Counted from the stretch's first letter, positions 26,908 through 37,230 are shown. The stretch is DNA of 64,000 bases from Corynebacterium resistens DSM 45100 (GCF_000177535.2 NC_015673.1:806001-870000); one strand, 5' to 3'. Notes: generated from the letters alone by a model not told the origin. A program made the numbers and translations.

Positions 26908-29007
26908 ATGAACTACTTCCTGCAAGCTTCCGAATTGCCCTACGAACTCCCCGACTTCGAAGCGGTGCACAAGGCGCTGGAAGACGGAACGATTATCCCG
27001 GCCTTTCAGACCGCTATCGATGATCACGCGGCAGAGATCGCAGCTATTGCCGATAGTCCGGACGATCCGACGTGGGAGAATACTTTCGAAGCGCTGGAGG
27101 AATCCGGCGAAATGTTAGATCGTGTGCTGGCGATCGTTTTTAACTTCTCTGGTTCACTGGCCACCCAGAATATCCAGGAGATCGAAGCAAAAATCTCGCC
27201 AGTGCTGGCAGCCCACACCAGTGACATGCTGCTGAACGAGAAGCTGTGGCAAAAGATCCAAGCCGTTCCAGCAGCGGAGGAGGGTAGTGAGGAAGCTGCG
27301 CTTCAGAAGTACTGGACCCGTCGATTCGTGCGTGGTGGTGCGAACTTAAGTGCCGAAGAACGTCAAACGTTGCGGGAAATTGATTCCCAATTGGCGGAGC
27401 TCACCACAACATTCGGCACGGTGTTGCAGCAGGCGACCTCGGAAAATGCTGTATTGCTGACCGACGCGGATGAGGTTGCCGGACTTAGCGAGAGTGAAAA
27501 AGCATACTTTGCTGCGGAGGCTGAGGAACAAGGTAAACAGGGCTGGTTGATCCGCTTAGGCTTGCCATCCGTGCAGCCGGTTATTGAATCGTTGGACAAC
27601 CCGGAGGCTCGCCGAAAGGTTCATGAGGCTTCGTTGCGGCGTGCCAAGGGAGCCACTCATGAAACGTTGCTGAAGATTGCTCAGTTGCGTGCGCGCCGGG
27701 CGAATTTGTTGGGTTACGAAACTCACGCGGATTTCGTTGCGGAGGTGGAGACAGCTGGAAGTCGGCAAGCGGTTGAGGACCTGTTAAGCCAGCTCACCCC
27801 AGCCGCCGTGGCGAACGCGTGGGGTGAATATAAGCGCGCCGCCGATAAGCGGGCGGTCAGCGCGAAAGATCATGAAAGTGAACTCACCGGGGCGGATTGG
27901 CCTTATTGGGCAGGTCAACTACGGGCCGAGGAGCTGCGAGTAGATGAAGCAGAGCTGAAGAAGTACTTCCCCCTGGATTCAGTGTTGGAAGCGGGCGCTT
28001 TTTATGCCGCTGAACGCCTCTATGGCATAAAGGTCACCCGGCGCGAAGATCTGAAGGGCTATCACCCTGACGTGAAAGTCTGGGAGGTTTCCGAGGGCGA
28101 AACTGGCGAGGGGATCGGTTTACTGCTGACCGATATGTTCGCCCGACCCACCAAGCGCGGTGGTGCGTGGATGAGCAGCTTCGTCGATCAGAACAATCTG
28201 AAGGGCCAAGCCCCAGTGGTCGTCAATGTCATGAACATTGCTAAGCCCGCGGAAGGGGAGCAGGCGCTGCTGACCATCGACGAGGTAACCACCGTATTTC
28301 ACGAGTTTGGTCACGCCCTGCATGGTTTGCTTTCCGATGTGCGTTATCCCAGCCTTTCGGGCACGAGCGTGCCACGCGATTTTGTTGAGTTCCCTTCCCA
28401 GATCAACGAAAACTGGGCCCTGGAACCTGAAATTCTCGCTCATTACGCGCGCCACGTGGAAACGGGGGAGGCCCTTCCCCCCGAGCTCGTTGCTGCCGTT
28501 CGTGCGCAATCCAAGTGGGGGCAGGGGTTTGCTACCACGGAGTACCTTGCCGCCTGCTGGGTGGATTTGGCTTGGCACACTCTCTCTTCTGATGACGCCG
28601 AAAAGATCACTGACGTGGAAGAATTTGAGGCCAACGCTTTGCAACAGGCAGGTGTAGACATGGAAGGCCGCATCGCACCGCGTTACCGTTCCGCCTACTT
28701 CAATCACATTTTCGCCGGTGGTTATTCTGCGGGATATTGGTCTTACCTGTGGGCTGAGGTACTGGATGCGGATGGTTTCCAAGCGTTCATCGATACCGGG
28801 GCTGCACGCGGTGAAGGTGATGACGAAGGTACACAGAACTCGGAGCCGCTGGATCTGGGCGATGTACGAGCTGCCGGAGATCGATTCCGCCGCATGATTC
28901 TTTCCCGCGGTGCGACGATTGACTACGAGGACGCCTTTTGGATGTTCCGCGGTCAGCAGAAATCCGTGCAACCACTGCTTCGCCGTCGTGGACTGGATGG
29001 CGCATAA
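26908..29007 (+). CDS. M3-family zinc oligopeptidase (Dcp/PrlC type)
   Basis: The 699-residue cytoplasmic metallopeptidase carries the zinc site HEFGHALHGL (His464, Glu465, His468), with the third ligand Glu expected about 25 residues on. Length and the N-terminal helical domain fit peptidyl-dipeptidase Dcp / oligopeptidase A, which degrade short peptides. A CATAAT -10 box at about 26888 and a GTGGAG ribosome-binding site precede the ATG. The small membrane-protein gene starts 3 nt after its stop, so the two form an operon. Confidence 0.92.
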   Translation: MNYFLQASELPYELPDFEAVHKALEDGTIIPAFQTAIDDHAAEIAAIADSPDDPTWENTFEALEESGEMLDRVLAIVFNFSGSLATQNIQEIEAKISPVLAAHTSDMLLNEKLWQKIQAVPAAEEGSEEAALQKYWTRRFVRGGANLSAEERQTLREIDSQLAELTTTFGTVLQQATSENAVLLTDADEVAGLSESEKAYFAAEAEEQGKQGWLIRLGLPSVQPVIESLDNPEARRKVHEASLRRAKGATHETLLKIAQLRARRANLLGYETHADFVAEVETAGSRQAVEDLLSQLTPAAVANAWGEYKRAADKRAVSAKDHESELTGADWPYWAGQLRAEELRVDEAELKKYFPLDSVLEAGAFYAAERLYGIKVTRREDLKGYHPDVKVWEVSEGETGEGIGLLLTDMFARPTKRGGAWMSSFVDQNNLKGQAPVVVNVMNIAKPAEGEQALLTIDEVTTVFHEFGHALHGLLSDVRYPSLSGTSVPRDFVEFPSQINENWALEPEILAHYARHVETGEALPPELVAAVRAQSKWGQGFATTEYLAACWVDLAWHTLSSDDAEKITDVEEFEANALQQAGVDMEGRIAPRYRSAYFNHIFAGGYSAGYWSYLWAEVLDADGFQAFIDTGAARGEGDDEGTQNSEPLDLGDVRAAGDRFRRMILSRGATIDYEDAFWMFRGQQKSVQPLLRRRGLDGA

Positions 29008-29009
29008 GA

Positions 29010-29207
29010 ATGGATGCATTCTGGGGTTGGTTGTTCAACGCACCGGTGTGGATTCAAACACCGTTGGTGATCTTGTTCCTAGTCATTCTCAGCGGGGCAG
29101 TGGCTGCGGGAATTATCAAGGTCATGCGGGTGATCATTCCGCCGTCGGTGGCTGAAAACGAGATGATTGACAACTCCGATTCATCCCAACAACCACACTC
29201 GCAGTGA
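29010..29207 (+). CDS. Small single-pass membrane protein
   Basis: The 65-residue product has one hydrophobic helix (about residues 14-42) and a hydrophilic, Ser/Asp/Gln-rich tail. Its ATG lies 2 nt after the stop of the M3 peptidase gene, so translation is probably coupled. I do not recognise a named family. The frame is open upstream inside the peptidase gene, but the start next to the stop codon is the natural one. Confidence 0.65.
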   Translation: MDAFWGWLFNAPVWIQTPLVILFLVILSGAVAAGIIKVMRVIIPPSVAENEMIDNSDSSQQPHSQ

Positions 29208-29356
29208 CAAAACTGTTTGCACTTCCTAGCGACCTAAGTGCCTCGCTCGCGATTCATACAAATTGTTGCAGTCCAAGCCCACAGTCCACGATTGCTCAAA
29301 CCGGGCCCCAGCGGTTTAAGCTGGTGAAGTTGAAAGTTTAAGGCGAAGCAACCGCA

Positions 29357-29379
29357 CGGTACTTCATCCGCAAGTACCG
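29357..29379 (+). promoter_or_regulatory. Hairpin upstream of 28-residue membrane peptide
   Basis: CGGTACTT pairs perfectly with AAGTACCG around a 7-nt loop, 34 nt before the GTG start of the next ORF. No U-tract follows. The 29208-29412 gap holds nothing else I can name. Confidence 0.4.
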
Positions 29380-29412
29380 TTGCGCAAGAGCCAGAATAAG
29401 AAGGGAGCGAGT

Positions 29413-29499
29413 GTGAAACACCACTCGAAGGTACGACAAGCCTTGATTTTGCTACTGGTGCTGATCTTGGTGGCTTGGTTAGCTGGCACTTTCTTCTAG
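29413..29499 (+). CDS. 28-residue membrane peptide
   Basis: GTG 29413 is preceded by AAGGGAG at a good distance and opens a 28-codon frame. The basic start (MKHHSKVRQ) is followed by an almost unbroken stretch of Leu, Ile, Val, Ala and Trp. It looks like a tiny single-pass membrane peptide, positive-inside. Its stop codon overlaps the malQ stop codon on the opposite strand. Function unknown; the good ribosome-binding site and composition are the support. Confidence 0.5.
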   Translation: MKHHSKVRQALILLLVLILVAWLAGTFF

Positions 29500-31859
29500 A
29501 CCACCTCTGTTTCTCCTCGCGCAGCTGCTAAAACGTCGCGGGCGAGTTGTAGCTTCGGCAAGTCTTCAACCATGACGGCCCGCCCTTCGTGGTCGCACAG
29601 TGGTACCCGCCAGTTGGGGTACCGATCTTGGGTGGTTCCGGGCTGGTTTTGTGCGCGGAGGTCGCCGACCATATCCACCAATGCCACACAGCGCAGAGCG
29701 CTGGGCGTCAAGGCCAAGAACCGGTGCATACCCTCCAAAATGCCGGAACTGTGCGCGGCAACCCGGTGATCAGCGGTGGCCGAGGGAGAAGAGCTGGTTA
29801 AACCATCTGCACCACCTGGGCGGCTATCGCGCCCGTGTACAGGATCGTCGAGCTCCTCCGAGATAGTTGGGAAATACCCTTCGCAGGGATAGCCCGCGAA
29901 AGCGCCAGACCGAGAGAGGTTGGAAAGCACCTCAACCTGCCACCGAGCATCGTTGGCGAATTCATCCTCCACGCTCGTGGTCAGCACTCCGAGCTGTTCG
30001 CGCAGCGTGATGTGCCCGCCCCGCAAATAGCTGGCAGTTGGTGGCAAATCGTGGGTGGTAACGCTCGTCAAGCTGAGCTTGCGATAGCGATCGGCAGGCT
30101 TCGCACCGTTTTCATCACCCTCGAACCACAGCACTGTGGTGCCAAGAACGTGCCGTTCAGCGAGGTACTGCTGCACCCATGGTTCGAACGTTCCTAGGTC
30201 TTCGCCCACTACAACCGCACCTGCTCGCTCTGCTTCAAGGAGCAGCGCGCCTACCATCGCCTCGTGGTCGTAGTGCACGTAGGTACCGGTGGTGGGAGAC
30301 TGCATGCGTGGAATCCACCACAAGCGGAACAGCCCCAAGACGTGATCCACGCGGATCCCCCCGGCGGTGCGCAAGATGGTACGCAGCATGTCGCGCCACG
30401 GCCGGTAACCGTGTTCGGCAAGCTTCCATGGATGCCATGGTGGCTGGGACCAATCTTGCCCTTGTTGGTTATAGCCATCCGGGGGTGCCCCTACACTCGC
30501 GCCGGGTGCCAGAGCATATTCGAGTGTGCGTGCATCGGCTCCGCCGGGATGCACGCCGACTGCGAGGTCGGCCATGAGACCGATTCGCTGGTATTTCAAC
30601 AACTCATTTTGAGCCGCCATTTCCTGTTCTTGGCACAGCATTTGCACCCACGCCCAGAAATTCGCACCCAAGTGTGCATGGTCCCCAGCATTAGCAACAC
30701 ACCATGTTACGAAGCCTTCCAGACCTTCGCCTTCCGCAGCAATGAACTCCTGTAACTTGCGCAGGCGCTCAGCCGGCAGCCCAGCTTGATACAACAGTGC
30801 CAAAGCTGAAAGTTTGGCTCCCCACACAGCGTTGCGGTCGAGCAAATCGGAGCTGGCGTTCGTAGCAGCCACGTCATGACTCAATTCGCTGATGCGCTCA
30901 TGAAGTTCGGGACGTTCGGAGTATTCCGGAATATTCTCGATACGCAGGTAAATCGGATTGGAGTAGCGCCGGGTAGTTGGCAGATATGGCGAATCCTCTA
31001 CTGGAACCGTTACCTCCGCGGCATGCATGGGATTAACCAGCAGAAAGTCGGCCCCGCCCAACTCTTCGAGTGCCTGTCCCAACGCGCCAATGGTGGCGTA
31101 GTCGCCGAGTCCCCACGCGCCTGCATCGCGCACCGAATACAGCTGAGCCATCACGCCTGTGGCCGGATTATCCAGTAACTTCTGGGTACTACTCAGCCGG
31201 TTGGGGCTGACTAGAAGTGTCGCCGTAGCTTGCGTGGAGGTAGCCCGAATGTGCAGTTCATGCCAACCCGCGGGGAGCTCCGGTAGATGGAAGGTTGCGG
31301 TTCCAAAGGTAACTTCCCTGGGCTGATTGGTTGCGTTGTAGGGCTGATCGGCCGCGCGATCCGATTGAGCTGTCACGTTTTTTGATTGCGCTGGCGAGTT
31401 GTTTGATTGAACTTCCACGTTGCGGGGTGGTTGTAGATCCTCACCAGCCACGGGGTGCGTTTGGCCCGACGCCCCGCTGGGCACCCGTACCGTCTGCGGT
31501 GGCACCCACACATCGAGCTGCTCGAGGGGGAGCTGGGAACCGTCCTCAAGCACGATCGTGGCCTCCACCTGTTCGCCATCGATGCAGGTAACGGGTAGTT
31601 GCTGAGATTGGCCAGCCCGCGCAGTTACCGTGGGTGGAACCATGCGGACCAGGCGGTGGTACGTGTGTGTCACTAGCGCGGCGTCGAGATGAAAAAGCTC
31701 TACCCCCTTAGCGGGCAGATCAACCCCAAGCTCTCTGAGGGTGAAGAGAATGGTCGATTCCTCGACAGTGACTGTGCTGCCGTCTTGTCCGGTGTACGAG
31801 GTAGCTACACCGCAGGCAGTAGCGAGCTCGTGTAGTGCGCGGGTGGCCTCAGCATTCAT
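29496..31859 (-). CDS. malQ: 4-alpha-glucanotransferase (amylomaltase, GH77)
   Basis: MalQ transfers glucan chains between maltodextrins in glycogen/maltose metabolism. The 787-residue protein has GH77 landmarks: GDYATIG, MADLAVGVHPGGAD, GGIRVDHVLGLFR with the catalytic nucleophile Asp, VVGEDLGT with the acid/base Glu, and the SVTTHDLPP segment. As in other actinobacteria, there is an N-terminal extension. About residues 140-180 of it are a low-complexity Gln/Asn/Ser linker. CACAAT stands 8 nt before the ATG, with no ribosome-binding site, so the mRNA is probably leaderless. Confidence 0.93.
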   Translation of the reverse strand: MNAEATRALHELATACGVATSYTGQDGSTVTVEESTILFTLRELGVDLPAKGVELFHLDAALVTHTYHRLVRMVPPTVTARAGQSQQLPVTCIDGEQVEATIVLEDGSQLPLEQLDVWVPPQTVRVPSGASGQTHPVAGEDLQPPRNVEVQSNNSPAQSKNVTAQSDRAADQPYNATNQPREVTFGTATFHLPELPAGWHELHIRATSTQATATLLVSPNRLSSTQKLLDNPATGVMAQLYSVRDAGAWGLGDYATIGALGQALEELGGADFLLVNPMHAAEVTVPVEDSPYLPTTRRYSNPIYLRIENIPEYSERPELHERISELSHDVAATNASSDLLDRNAVWGAKLSALALLYQAGLPAERLRKLQEFIAAEGEGLEGFVTWCVANAGDHAHLGANFWAWVQMLCQEQEMAAQNELLKYQRIGLMADLAVGVHPGGADARTLEYALAPGASVGAPPDGYNQQGQDWSQPPWHPWKLAEHGYRPWRDMLRTILRTAGGIRVDHVLGLFRLWWIPRMQSPTTGTYVHYDHEAMVGALLLEAERAGAVVVGEDLGTFEPWVQQYLAERHVLGTTVLWFEGDENGAKPADRYRKLSLTSVTTHDLPPTASYLRGGHITLREQLGVLTTSVEDEFANDARWQVEVLSNLSRSGAFAGYPCEGYFPTISEELDDPVHGRDSRPGGADGLTSSSPSATADHRVAAHSSGILEGMHRFLALTPSALRCVALVDMVGDLRAQNQPGTTQDRYPNWRVPLCDHEGRAVMVEDLPKLQLARDVLAAARGETEVV

Positions 31860-31873
31860 AGTTGTTTATTGTG
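31860..31873 (-). promoter_or_regulatory. -10 element of leaderless malQ
   Basis: Minus-strand CACAAT (31873-31868) ends 8 nt before the malQ ATG at 31859. Confidence 0.4.
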
Positions 31874-32128
31874 CCGGCGGTGTGGGGTGTTCGCCACGCG
31901 AAACCCGTGCTTTTAGTGTGCCCGCCCAAAAGAGAAAGGTGGGCAATGGTGTGACAAAATGAGAAACCTAAACGTGACGCGCAACACTAAGCTATATTTC
32001 TAGAAGTGTGCATCACGCTAGGCGGTGTGAGAAATGGGCAATTACATGCATCTACCCGCCACAAAAGCAGTGGCCGAGCGCGTGCTCGTATGCAAGAACA
32101 AAAATGTGGATCCTTTCAAAGGAGAATG

Positions 32129-33961
32129 ATGACGGAGTACACCTCTGAAGCGCTTTATTCGCTCGGGGAAAGTGAGACCATCCTCAGCGCCGTACGAGAT
32201 CTGGCGGCAGATCAACCAAACACAGTGCTGTTTCGGCGCCCGGTGAACTTCGACTGGGTGGATGTGACTGCGGTTGATTTCCTGGACAGTGTCTATGCGG
32301 TGGCTCGTGGCCTCATCGCCAATGGCGTGCAACAAGGGGATCGGGTCGTCATTATGTCCGAGACTCGTTACGAGTGGACCCTGCTGGACTTCGCAGTCAT
32401 GGCTGCAGGCGCAGTTTCCGTGCCTATCTACCCATCATCATCCACTTCCCAGTGCGAATGGATCGTGCAGGATTCCGGAGCGAAGATCGCCTTCGGTGAA
32501 AATGAATCCCACTCCACGCGATTGGAGACTTTCCTTCGAAGCGACGAGCGCACGGGGGAGCAGGCGCACTTGGACCGCGTTCTTACCATTAACGCTGGCG
32601 CAGTGGAGATCGTGATCAACGATGGTAAAGAAGCTGGCATTAGTCAGGAGGAAGTGGAAAACCGCATCGCGGCGACCAAGACCACGGATGTGTGCTCCAT
32701 CGTCTACACCTCCGGAACCACTGGTCGGCCAAAGGGCTGTCGCCTGCTGCACTCCAACTGGTTGGGCGAAGCGCGTGCAATTCTTACTCACCCAGTTGGT
32801 CAGTGTGGCCACCCAGGCTACCGCGTGCTGACGTTCCTTCCACTAGCTCACGTTTTTGCACGGGCGATTTCCTTGGCTTGTGTGGTGGGTGGTGCAACAC
32901 AGATTCACTGGTCGGACATGGGCTCCCTGGTTACGCAATTCGAGCGTTCCAAGCCCAACCTGATTGTTGCGGTTCCGCGCATCTTTGAAAAGGTTCATGC
33001 CGGCGCCAAGGCGAAGGCCGTTGATGGTGGCGGATTGAAAGCCAAGATCTTCCTGCAGGCGGAGAAAGTCGCCGTGGAGTACTCGCGCGCACTCGATAAC
33101 CCTGAGGGGCCAAGTGCTGCACTGAAGGCGCAACGCGCGGTGTTCGACAAGCTGGTCTACAGCAAGGTGCGCGAGGCCATGGGTGGCAAGTTGGAGTACG
33201 CCATCTCCGGCGGTTCGGCGTGCAACCCAGAACTGCTGCACTTCTTCCGTGGCATCGGCGTGCGAATCTTCGAAGGCTACGGCCTCACCGAATCCACTGC
33301 TGCTATCGCAGTGAATTTTGATCCAGATAACATCATCGGCACGGTCGGTCGCCCCATGGGTGGCAATACCATTCGTATTGACGACGATGGCGAAATCACC
33401 ATTAAGGGCACCGTTGTTTTCGATGGTTACTGGCGGAACGAAGAAGCGACGAAGGAATCTTTCACGGAAGACGGGTTCTACCGCACCGGCGATTTGGGGC
33501 GTTTGTTGCCTAGCGGACACCTCAAGATCACGGGTCGCAAGAAGGAGATCATCGTCACTGCAGGTGGAAAGAATGTTTCACCTGGGCCAATGGAGGATAT
33601 TCTGCGTTCTGCCCCATTGATCTCTCAAGCAATGGTGGTTGGCGATGATCAGAAGTTCGTTGGCGCACTGATCTCCCTCGACGAGGAAGCCGTCAAGAAG
33701 TGGAAGGCCAATAACAATATCCCGGAAAGCACTCCTATCAAGGAACTTGCAAAGAACGCAGTGCTGCGTTCCGAAATCCAAGATGCAGTCAACCAAGCAA
33801 ACCTGAGTGTTTCCCATGCGGAAGGAATCAAGAAATTCCGCATTGTCTCCCGTGACTTCACGGAGGAAAACGGCGAGGTCACCCCATCGCTGAAGCTCAA
33901 GCGTTTCGTCATCGCCAAGAATTTCGCCGATGACATCTCGTGGATCTACACCGTGAAGTAA
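32129..33961 (+). CDS. Long-chain fatty-acid-CoA ligase (FadD15-like)
   Basis: The roughly 610-residue AMP-forming ligase has the P-loop-like SIVYTSGTTGRPKGC, a central EGYGLTESTAAIAVN motif, the DGFYRTGDLGRL adenylate motif and the C-terminal KITGRKKEIIVTAGGKNVSPG. It activates long-chain fatty acids to acyl-CoA for degradation or lipid synthesis. The frame opens 120 nt further upstream. AAAGGAG at 32118-32124 selects ATG 32129 over the adjacent ATG 32126. A 270-bp upstream gap contains a possible TATATT -10 box near 31992. A terminator follows. Confidence 0.92.
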   Translation: MTEYTSEALYSLGESETILSAVRDLAADQPNTVLFRRPVNFDWVDVTAVDFLDSVYAVARGLIANGVQQGDRVVIMSETRYEWTLLDFAVMAAGAVSVPIYPSSSTSQCEWIVQDSGAKIAFGENESHSTRLETFLRSDERTGEQAHLDRVLTINAGAVEIVINDGKEAGISQEEVENRIAATKTTDVCSIVYTSGTTGRPKGCRLLHSNWLGEARAILTHPVGQCGHPGYRVLTFLPLAHVFARAISLACVVGGATQIHWSDMGSLVTQFERSKPNLIVAVPRIFEKVHAGAKAKAVDGGGLKAKIFLQAEKVAVEYSRALDNPEGPSAALKAQRAVFDKLVYSKVREAMGGKLEYAISGGSACNPELLHFFRGIGVRIFEGYGLTESTAAIAVNFDPDNIIGTVGRPMGGNTIRIDDDGEITIKGTVVFDGYWRNEEATKESFTEDGFYRTGDLGRLLPSGHLKITGRKKEIIVTAGGKNVSPGPMEDILRSAPLISQAMVVGDDQKFVGALISLDEEAVKKWKANNNIPESTPIKELAKNAVLRSEIQDAVNQANLSVSHAEGIKKFRIVSRDFTEENGEVTPSLKLKRFVIAKNFADDISWIYTVK

Positions 33962-33984
33962 TTAAAAAATTATCCTCCCCACAC

Positions 33985-34015
33985 ACCGGCCGAGCCTCCC
34001 CGCTTGGCCGGTTTT
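33985..34015 (+). terminator. Terminator after acyl-CoA ligase gene
   Basis: ACCGGCCGAG pairs with CTTGGCCGGT (one G-U pair), followed by TTTT. Confidence 0.8.
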
Positions 34016-34072
34016 CCTGTCCTAAAGTTGTCGAAGTACTGGCAACAAGATGTGGGAGAGGAGCTCAAGCGC

Positions 34073-34834
34073 GTGCACTACAACGCAACCCTGCGCGTTC
34101 GCGAACTCACCCAAAACATCTTTGATATCGGTGACGAGATTGCCGAGCACCTCGATAACCTCGCCCAAGCTATGGCTGATTGGGACAAAGAACTGGTCAC
34201 CGACTGCCTCCATGAGTTACGCGATATTATCGCCGAAGGACGCTCCGAAGTCCGCCCACAGCTCGCAGAACTCAATGGCCTTCGGCAGGCTTTCGTCTCC
34301 GGCATCAAAGCTGGTCGCATGTCGCACCCTGGTTCTTTGCTCGACGCCGAGCGCTTCCCTCACCCCGGACGAACCTTGTCCTTCCTTCGTGGCGACACCA
34401 GCCCTGCACAGCACCAAGCTGCATTCGCGGAAACCGGAAAATCTCAAGATGCGGCGGCTGTCGAGGCGAAAAGTAGCGATGCAGCTGACATTGTCGACGA
34501 ACCCGCCACCATGGCCTCAACTGCCGCCTGGCGGCTGTGGATGCGCCAACGTTCGGAACAACTGCAAAGCGAACTGTCAGAGCTTGCCGAGTGGGTGGTG
34601 GAACAAACAGAGCGTGGACTTTCGAATCAGTCTGTACTGCTGACACAAACCTTTGCCAAGACGGAACGGTTCGCGCAAGACGTTGTGCAGCAATGGGAGG
34701 AAGTCGTAGCCAAACAGCCCACGTTGGCGCGTTCCATGCGTGGTGAGGCGCCCCCGAAATTCCTGCAGGAACGCGATCGGGTTGCAGCGGTGCTCACTCG
34801 GATTCAGCGCAAACGCCGAGGGGCCGCGGTGTGA
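34073..34834 (+). CDS. Conserved-type helical protein upstream of hemW, function unknown
   Basis: The roughly 253-residue, soluble, charged protein is almost wholly helical by eye. Two helix-rich blocks (about residues 1-95 and 150-250) are joined by an Ala/Ser/Asp-rich linker. I do not recognise a family. The frame is open back to a TTG at 34004, but that codon lies inside the preceding terminator. GTG 34073 has a GGAGAGGAG site 9 nt upstream and is preferred. Its last codons overlap the start of hemW by 4 nt, so it is translationally coupled to heme metabolism in position, if not in function. Confidence 0.6.
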   Translation: MHYNATLRVRELTQNIFDIGDEIAEHLDNLAQAMADWDKELVTDCLHELRDIIAEGRSEVRPQLAELNGLRQAFVSGIKAGRMSHPGSLLDAERFPHPGRTLSFLRGDTSPAQHQAAFAETGKSQDAAAVEAKSSDAADIVDEPATMASTAAWRLWMRQRSEQLQSELSELAEWVVEQTERGLSNQSVLLTQTFAKTERFAQDVVQQWEEVVAKQPTLARSMRGEAPPKFLQERDRVAAVLTRIQRKRRGAAV

Positions 34835-36132
34835 CCGAGCGCGGACTCTATATCCACGTTCCTTTCTGCGCCACAAGGTGCGGATACTGCGACTTCAACA
34901 CATACACACCGCAGGAGTTGGCTGATGACAGCGCCTCAACGCTGAATAGTGCAGCGCGTGGAAACACGATTGACGGCTACCTCGATGCGCTCGAGCGGGA
35001 ACTCGAATTAGCGGTTTCATTGTGGGAACCACGATCGAAGGAGGAGGGCGGATCGGCAGTAGATACAGTGTTCTTCGGCGGGGGCACGCCATCCATGTTG
35101 GGTGCAGAAGGGCTCACCCGTGCACTTCGGGCGATAAAGCGGACATTTGGCTTGACTGCAGGAGCCGAGGTCACCACGGAATCCAATCCAGAATCCACCA
35201 ATCCTGAATTCTTTGCTGCATTGCGCGAAGAAGGCTTCACTCGCATCAGTTTGGGAATGCAATCCGCCGCGGGCCACGTGCTCAAAGTGTTGGAGCGCCA
35301 GCACACCCCAGGTCGCTCGGTAGCTGCTGCCCGCGAAGCGCTCGCCGCTGGTTTCGATCACGTTAACCTGGATTTGATCTATGGCACTCCGACGGAAACT
35401 GATGCCGATCTCCTGAAATCACTTGAGGCAGTGGTTTCTGCAGGAGTCGACCATGTTTCTGCGTACTCGCTGATCGTGGAAGATGGCACGGCAATGGCTC
35501 GTAAAGTGCGGCGTGGGGAGCTTCCAGCTCCCGATGAAGACGTACTGGCGGATCGCTACCGTATGATCGATCAGTTTCTTACTGATGCGGGTTTCGAATG
35601 GTACGAGGTCTCCAACTGGGCCAAACCTGGCGGTGAATGCCGGCACAACCTTGTGTACTGGCGGTCCGGTCAATGGTGGGGTGCGGGTCCAGGAGCACAT
35701 GGTTGCGTGCGATTGCGTACTTCGGCGGAGCTCGTCGCAGCAGATTCCCGTGTCATGGGTACTCAAGTTAGCGGGGGCGCCGGTGGTGAATTCAGTGGCC
35801 TGACCCGCTTGGTCAATGCAAAACGACCAGCCACATATTGGCAAGGTCTGATGGGCCGAGGCGGCGTCAAACCAGAAATTCCGGCGAGTGTAGTGACGTT
35901 AGAACAACTCAGCCGCGCTGACGTGGCAACTGAGCGAGTGATGCTTGGGCTGCGCTTACGCGAAGGGCTTGATCTAGGAGTTTTAAGGCAAACTGCCGAA
36001 CTAGATGAGGTGCTGAAGCGCTACCAGCGATTGGGATTAGCTAACGTGGAAGGCACAAAGCTAATGCTCACGGATGAGGGACGATACCTCGCTGACGGCA
36101 TAGTGACGGATATCGTGCTTTCGCAGGAATGA
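34831..36132 (+). CDS. hemW: Radical SAM heme chaperone HemW
   Basis: The 433-residue protein has the radical-SAM cluster motif Cys13-x3-Cys17-x2-Cys20 (CATRCGYC) close to the N-terminus, then [19 protein letters not shown] and the HemW/HemN-like C-terminal domain. It lacks the extra N-terminal Cys region of true coproporphyrinogen dehydrogenase HemN, so heme-binding chaperone HemW is the better name. The GTG start overlaps the upstream gene's stop. It sits directly upstream of hrcA, as is usual in actinobacteria. Confidence 0.92.
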   Translation: MTERGLYIHVPFCATRCGYCDFNTYTPQELADDSASTLNSAARGNTIDGYLDALERELELAVSLWEPRSKEEGGSAVDTVFFGGGTPSMLGAEGLTRALRAIKRTFGLTAGAEVTTESNPESTNPEFFAALREEGFTRISLGMQSAAGHVLKVLERQHTPGRSVAAAREALAAGFDHVNLDLIYGTPTETDADLLKSLEAVVSAGVDHVSAYSLIVEDGTAMARKVRRGELPAPDEDVLADRYRMIDQFLTDAGFEWYEVSNWAKPGGECRHNLVYWRSGQWWGAGPGAHGCVRLRTSAELVAADSRVMGTQVSGGAGGEFSGLTRLVNAKRPATYWQGLMGRGGVKPEIPASVVTLEQLSRADVATERVMLGLRLREGLDLGVLRQTAELDEVLKRYQRLGLANVEGTKLMLTDEGRYLADGIVTDIVLSQE

Positions 36133-36148
36133 AGGAGTTGAGCGATTC

Positions 36149-37174
36149 GTGTCTTCTTCGACCGAACAACGTCGCAACGAAGTGTTGCGCGCCATTGTCT
36201 CCGATTTCATTGCGTTGCATGAGCCTGTGGGCTCGAAAATGCTGGTAGATCGGCACAAACTTGGGGTATCTTCAGCGACCATCCGCAATGATATGGCGGT
36301 ATTAGAAGCTGAAGGGTACATCACGCAGCAGCATGCCTCCTCCGGGCGGATTCCCACGGCTAAGGGCTATCGGGCATTCGTGGACGGGCTGCACCAGGTC
36401 AAACCCCTGAGCTCTCCAGAGCGCCGAGCGATTCTGAACTTCTTGGAGAATGGCGTGGATTTGGAGGACGTGTTGCGCCGGGGTGTGCAGTTGCTCAGTC
36501 AGCTCACGCGCCAAGTGGCTGTAGTACAGATGCCCGATCTACGCCGTGGCCGGGTGAAGCACTGTGAGGTGGTGCAGCTAGGCACCCACAGAGTGCTGCT
36601 GGTGCTGATCACCGACACGGGTCGGGTCGATCAGCGCAATGTCGATTTGGCGCAGCCCTTGGCCGATGATGACGTGCAACGCTTGCGCGATATTGTGAAC
36701 TCCGCAATGGTTGGGCGCACTCTTGATGACGCCTGCTCGCACATCGCGCGAGTGGCTCGCGATGCACAGAATCAGCAGTTGCCGTCTGAGCTGCGTGGCC
36801 CAGTAGTGGCGGTTGCCACGGTGCTGGTGGAAACCTTGCTGGAGCGTCCGACGGATAAGCTCATTCTGGCTGGCACTCCGAATCTCGTGCGCACAGTTGA
36901 GCTCACCCCTGTGCTGGAGGCGCTGGAAGAACAAGTGGTCGTGCTGAAACTACTCTCCAGCGCTCGTGACCTGCAGGTGAAGGTGAGCATTGGGGAGGAG
37001 AACGAGGATGAGGAGCTACGCAGCGCCTCAATCATCTCCACCGGCTACGGGAATAATGAAGCAGTACTAGGTGGTTTAGGGGTGGTGGGGCCAACGCATA
37101 TGGATTACACCGGATCCATCTCCAGTGTGACAGCCGTGGCCCACTATGTTTCCCGGATTTTGTCCGGTGAGTAA
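36149..37174 (+). CDS. hrcA: Heat-inducible transcription repressor HrcA
   Basis: HrcA represses chaperone genes by binding the CIRCE element. The 341-residue protein has an N-terminal winged helix ([18 protein letters not shown]) followed by the GAF-like central and dimerisation domains. GAAGGAG stands upstream of the GTG start. It is followed 56 nt later by dnaJ2. I looked for the CIRCE inverted repeat (TTAGCACTC-N9-GAGTGCTAA) around hrcA and dnaJ2 and did not see one, so its targets probably lie elsewhere in the genome. Confidence 0.95.
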   Translation: MSSSTEQRRNEVLRAIVSDFIALHEPVGSKMLVDRHKLGVSSATIRNDMAVLEAEGYITQQHASSGRIPTAKGYRAFVDGLHQVKPLSSPERRAILNFLENGVDLEDVLRRGVQLLSQLTRQVAVVQMPDLRRGRVKHCEVVQLGTHRVLLVLITDTGRVDQRNVDLAQPLADDDVQRLRDIVNSAMVGRTLDDACSHIARVARDAQNQQLPSELRGPVVAVATVLVETLLERPTDKLILAGTPNLVRTVELTPVLEALEEQVVVLKLLSSARDLQVKVSIGEENEDEELRSASIISTGYGNNEAVLGGLGVVGPTHMDYTGSISSVTAVAHYVSRILSGE

Positions 37175-37230
37175 ACTACTACAGGTCAATTCAGCTTTTC
37201 ATCGATTAGGTAAAGGACAACTGGTAAACC

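Noticed and set aside
34004..34072. TTG start for the gene upstream of hemW
   Set aside because: The codon lies inside the terminator hairpin of the preceding gene; GTG 34073 has a good ribosome-binding site.
36133..37230. CIRCE operator near hrcA and dnaJ2
   Set aside because: I searched by eye for TTAGCACTC and GAGTGCTAA and found no acceptable pair.
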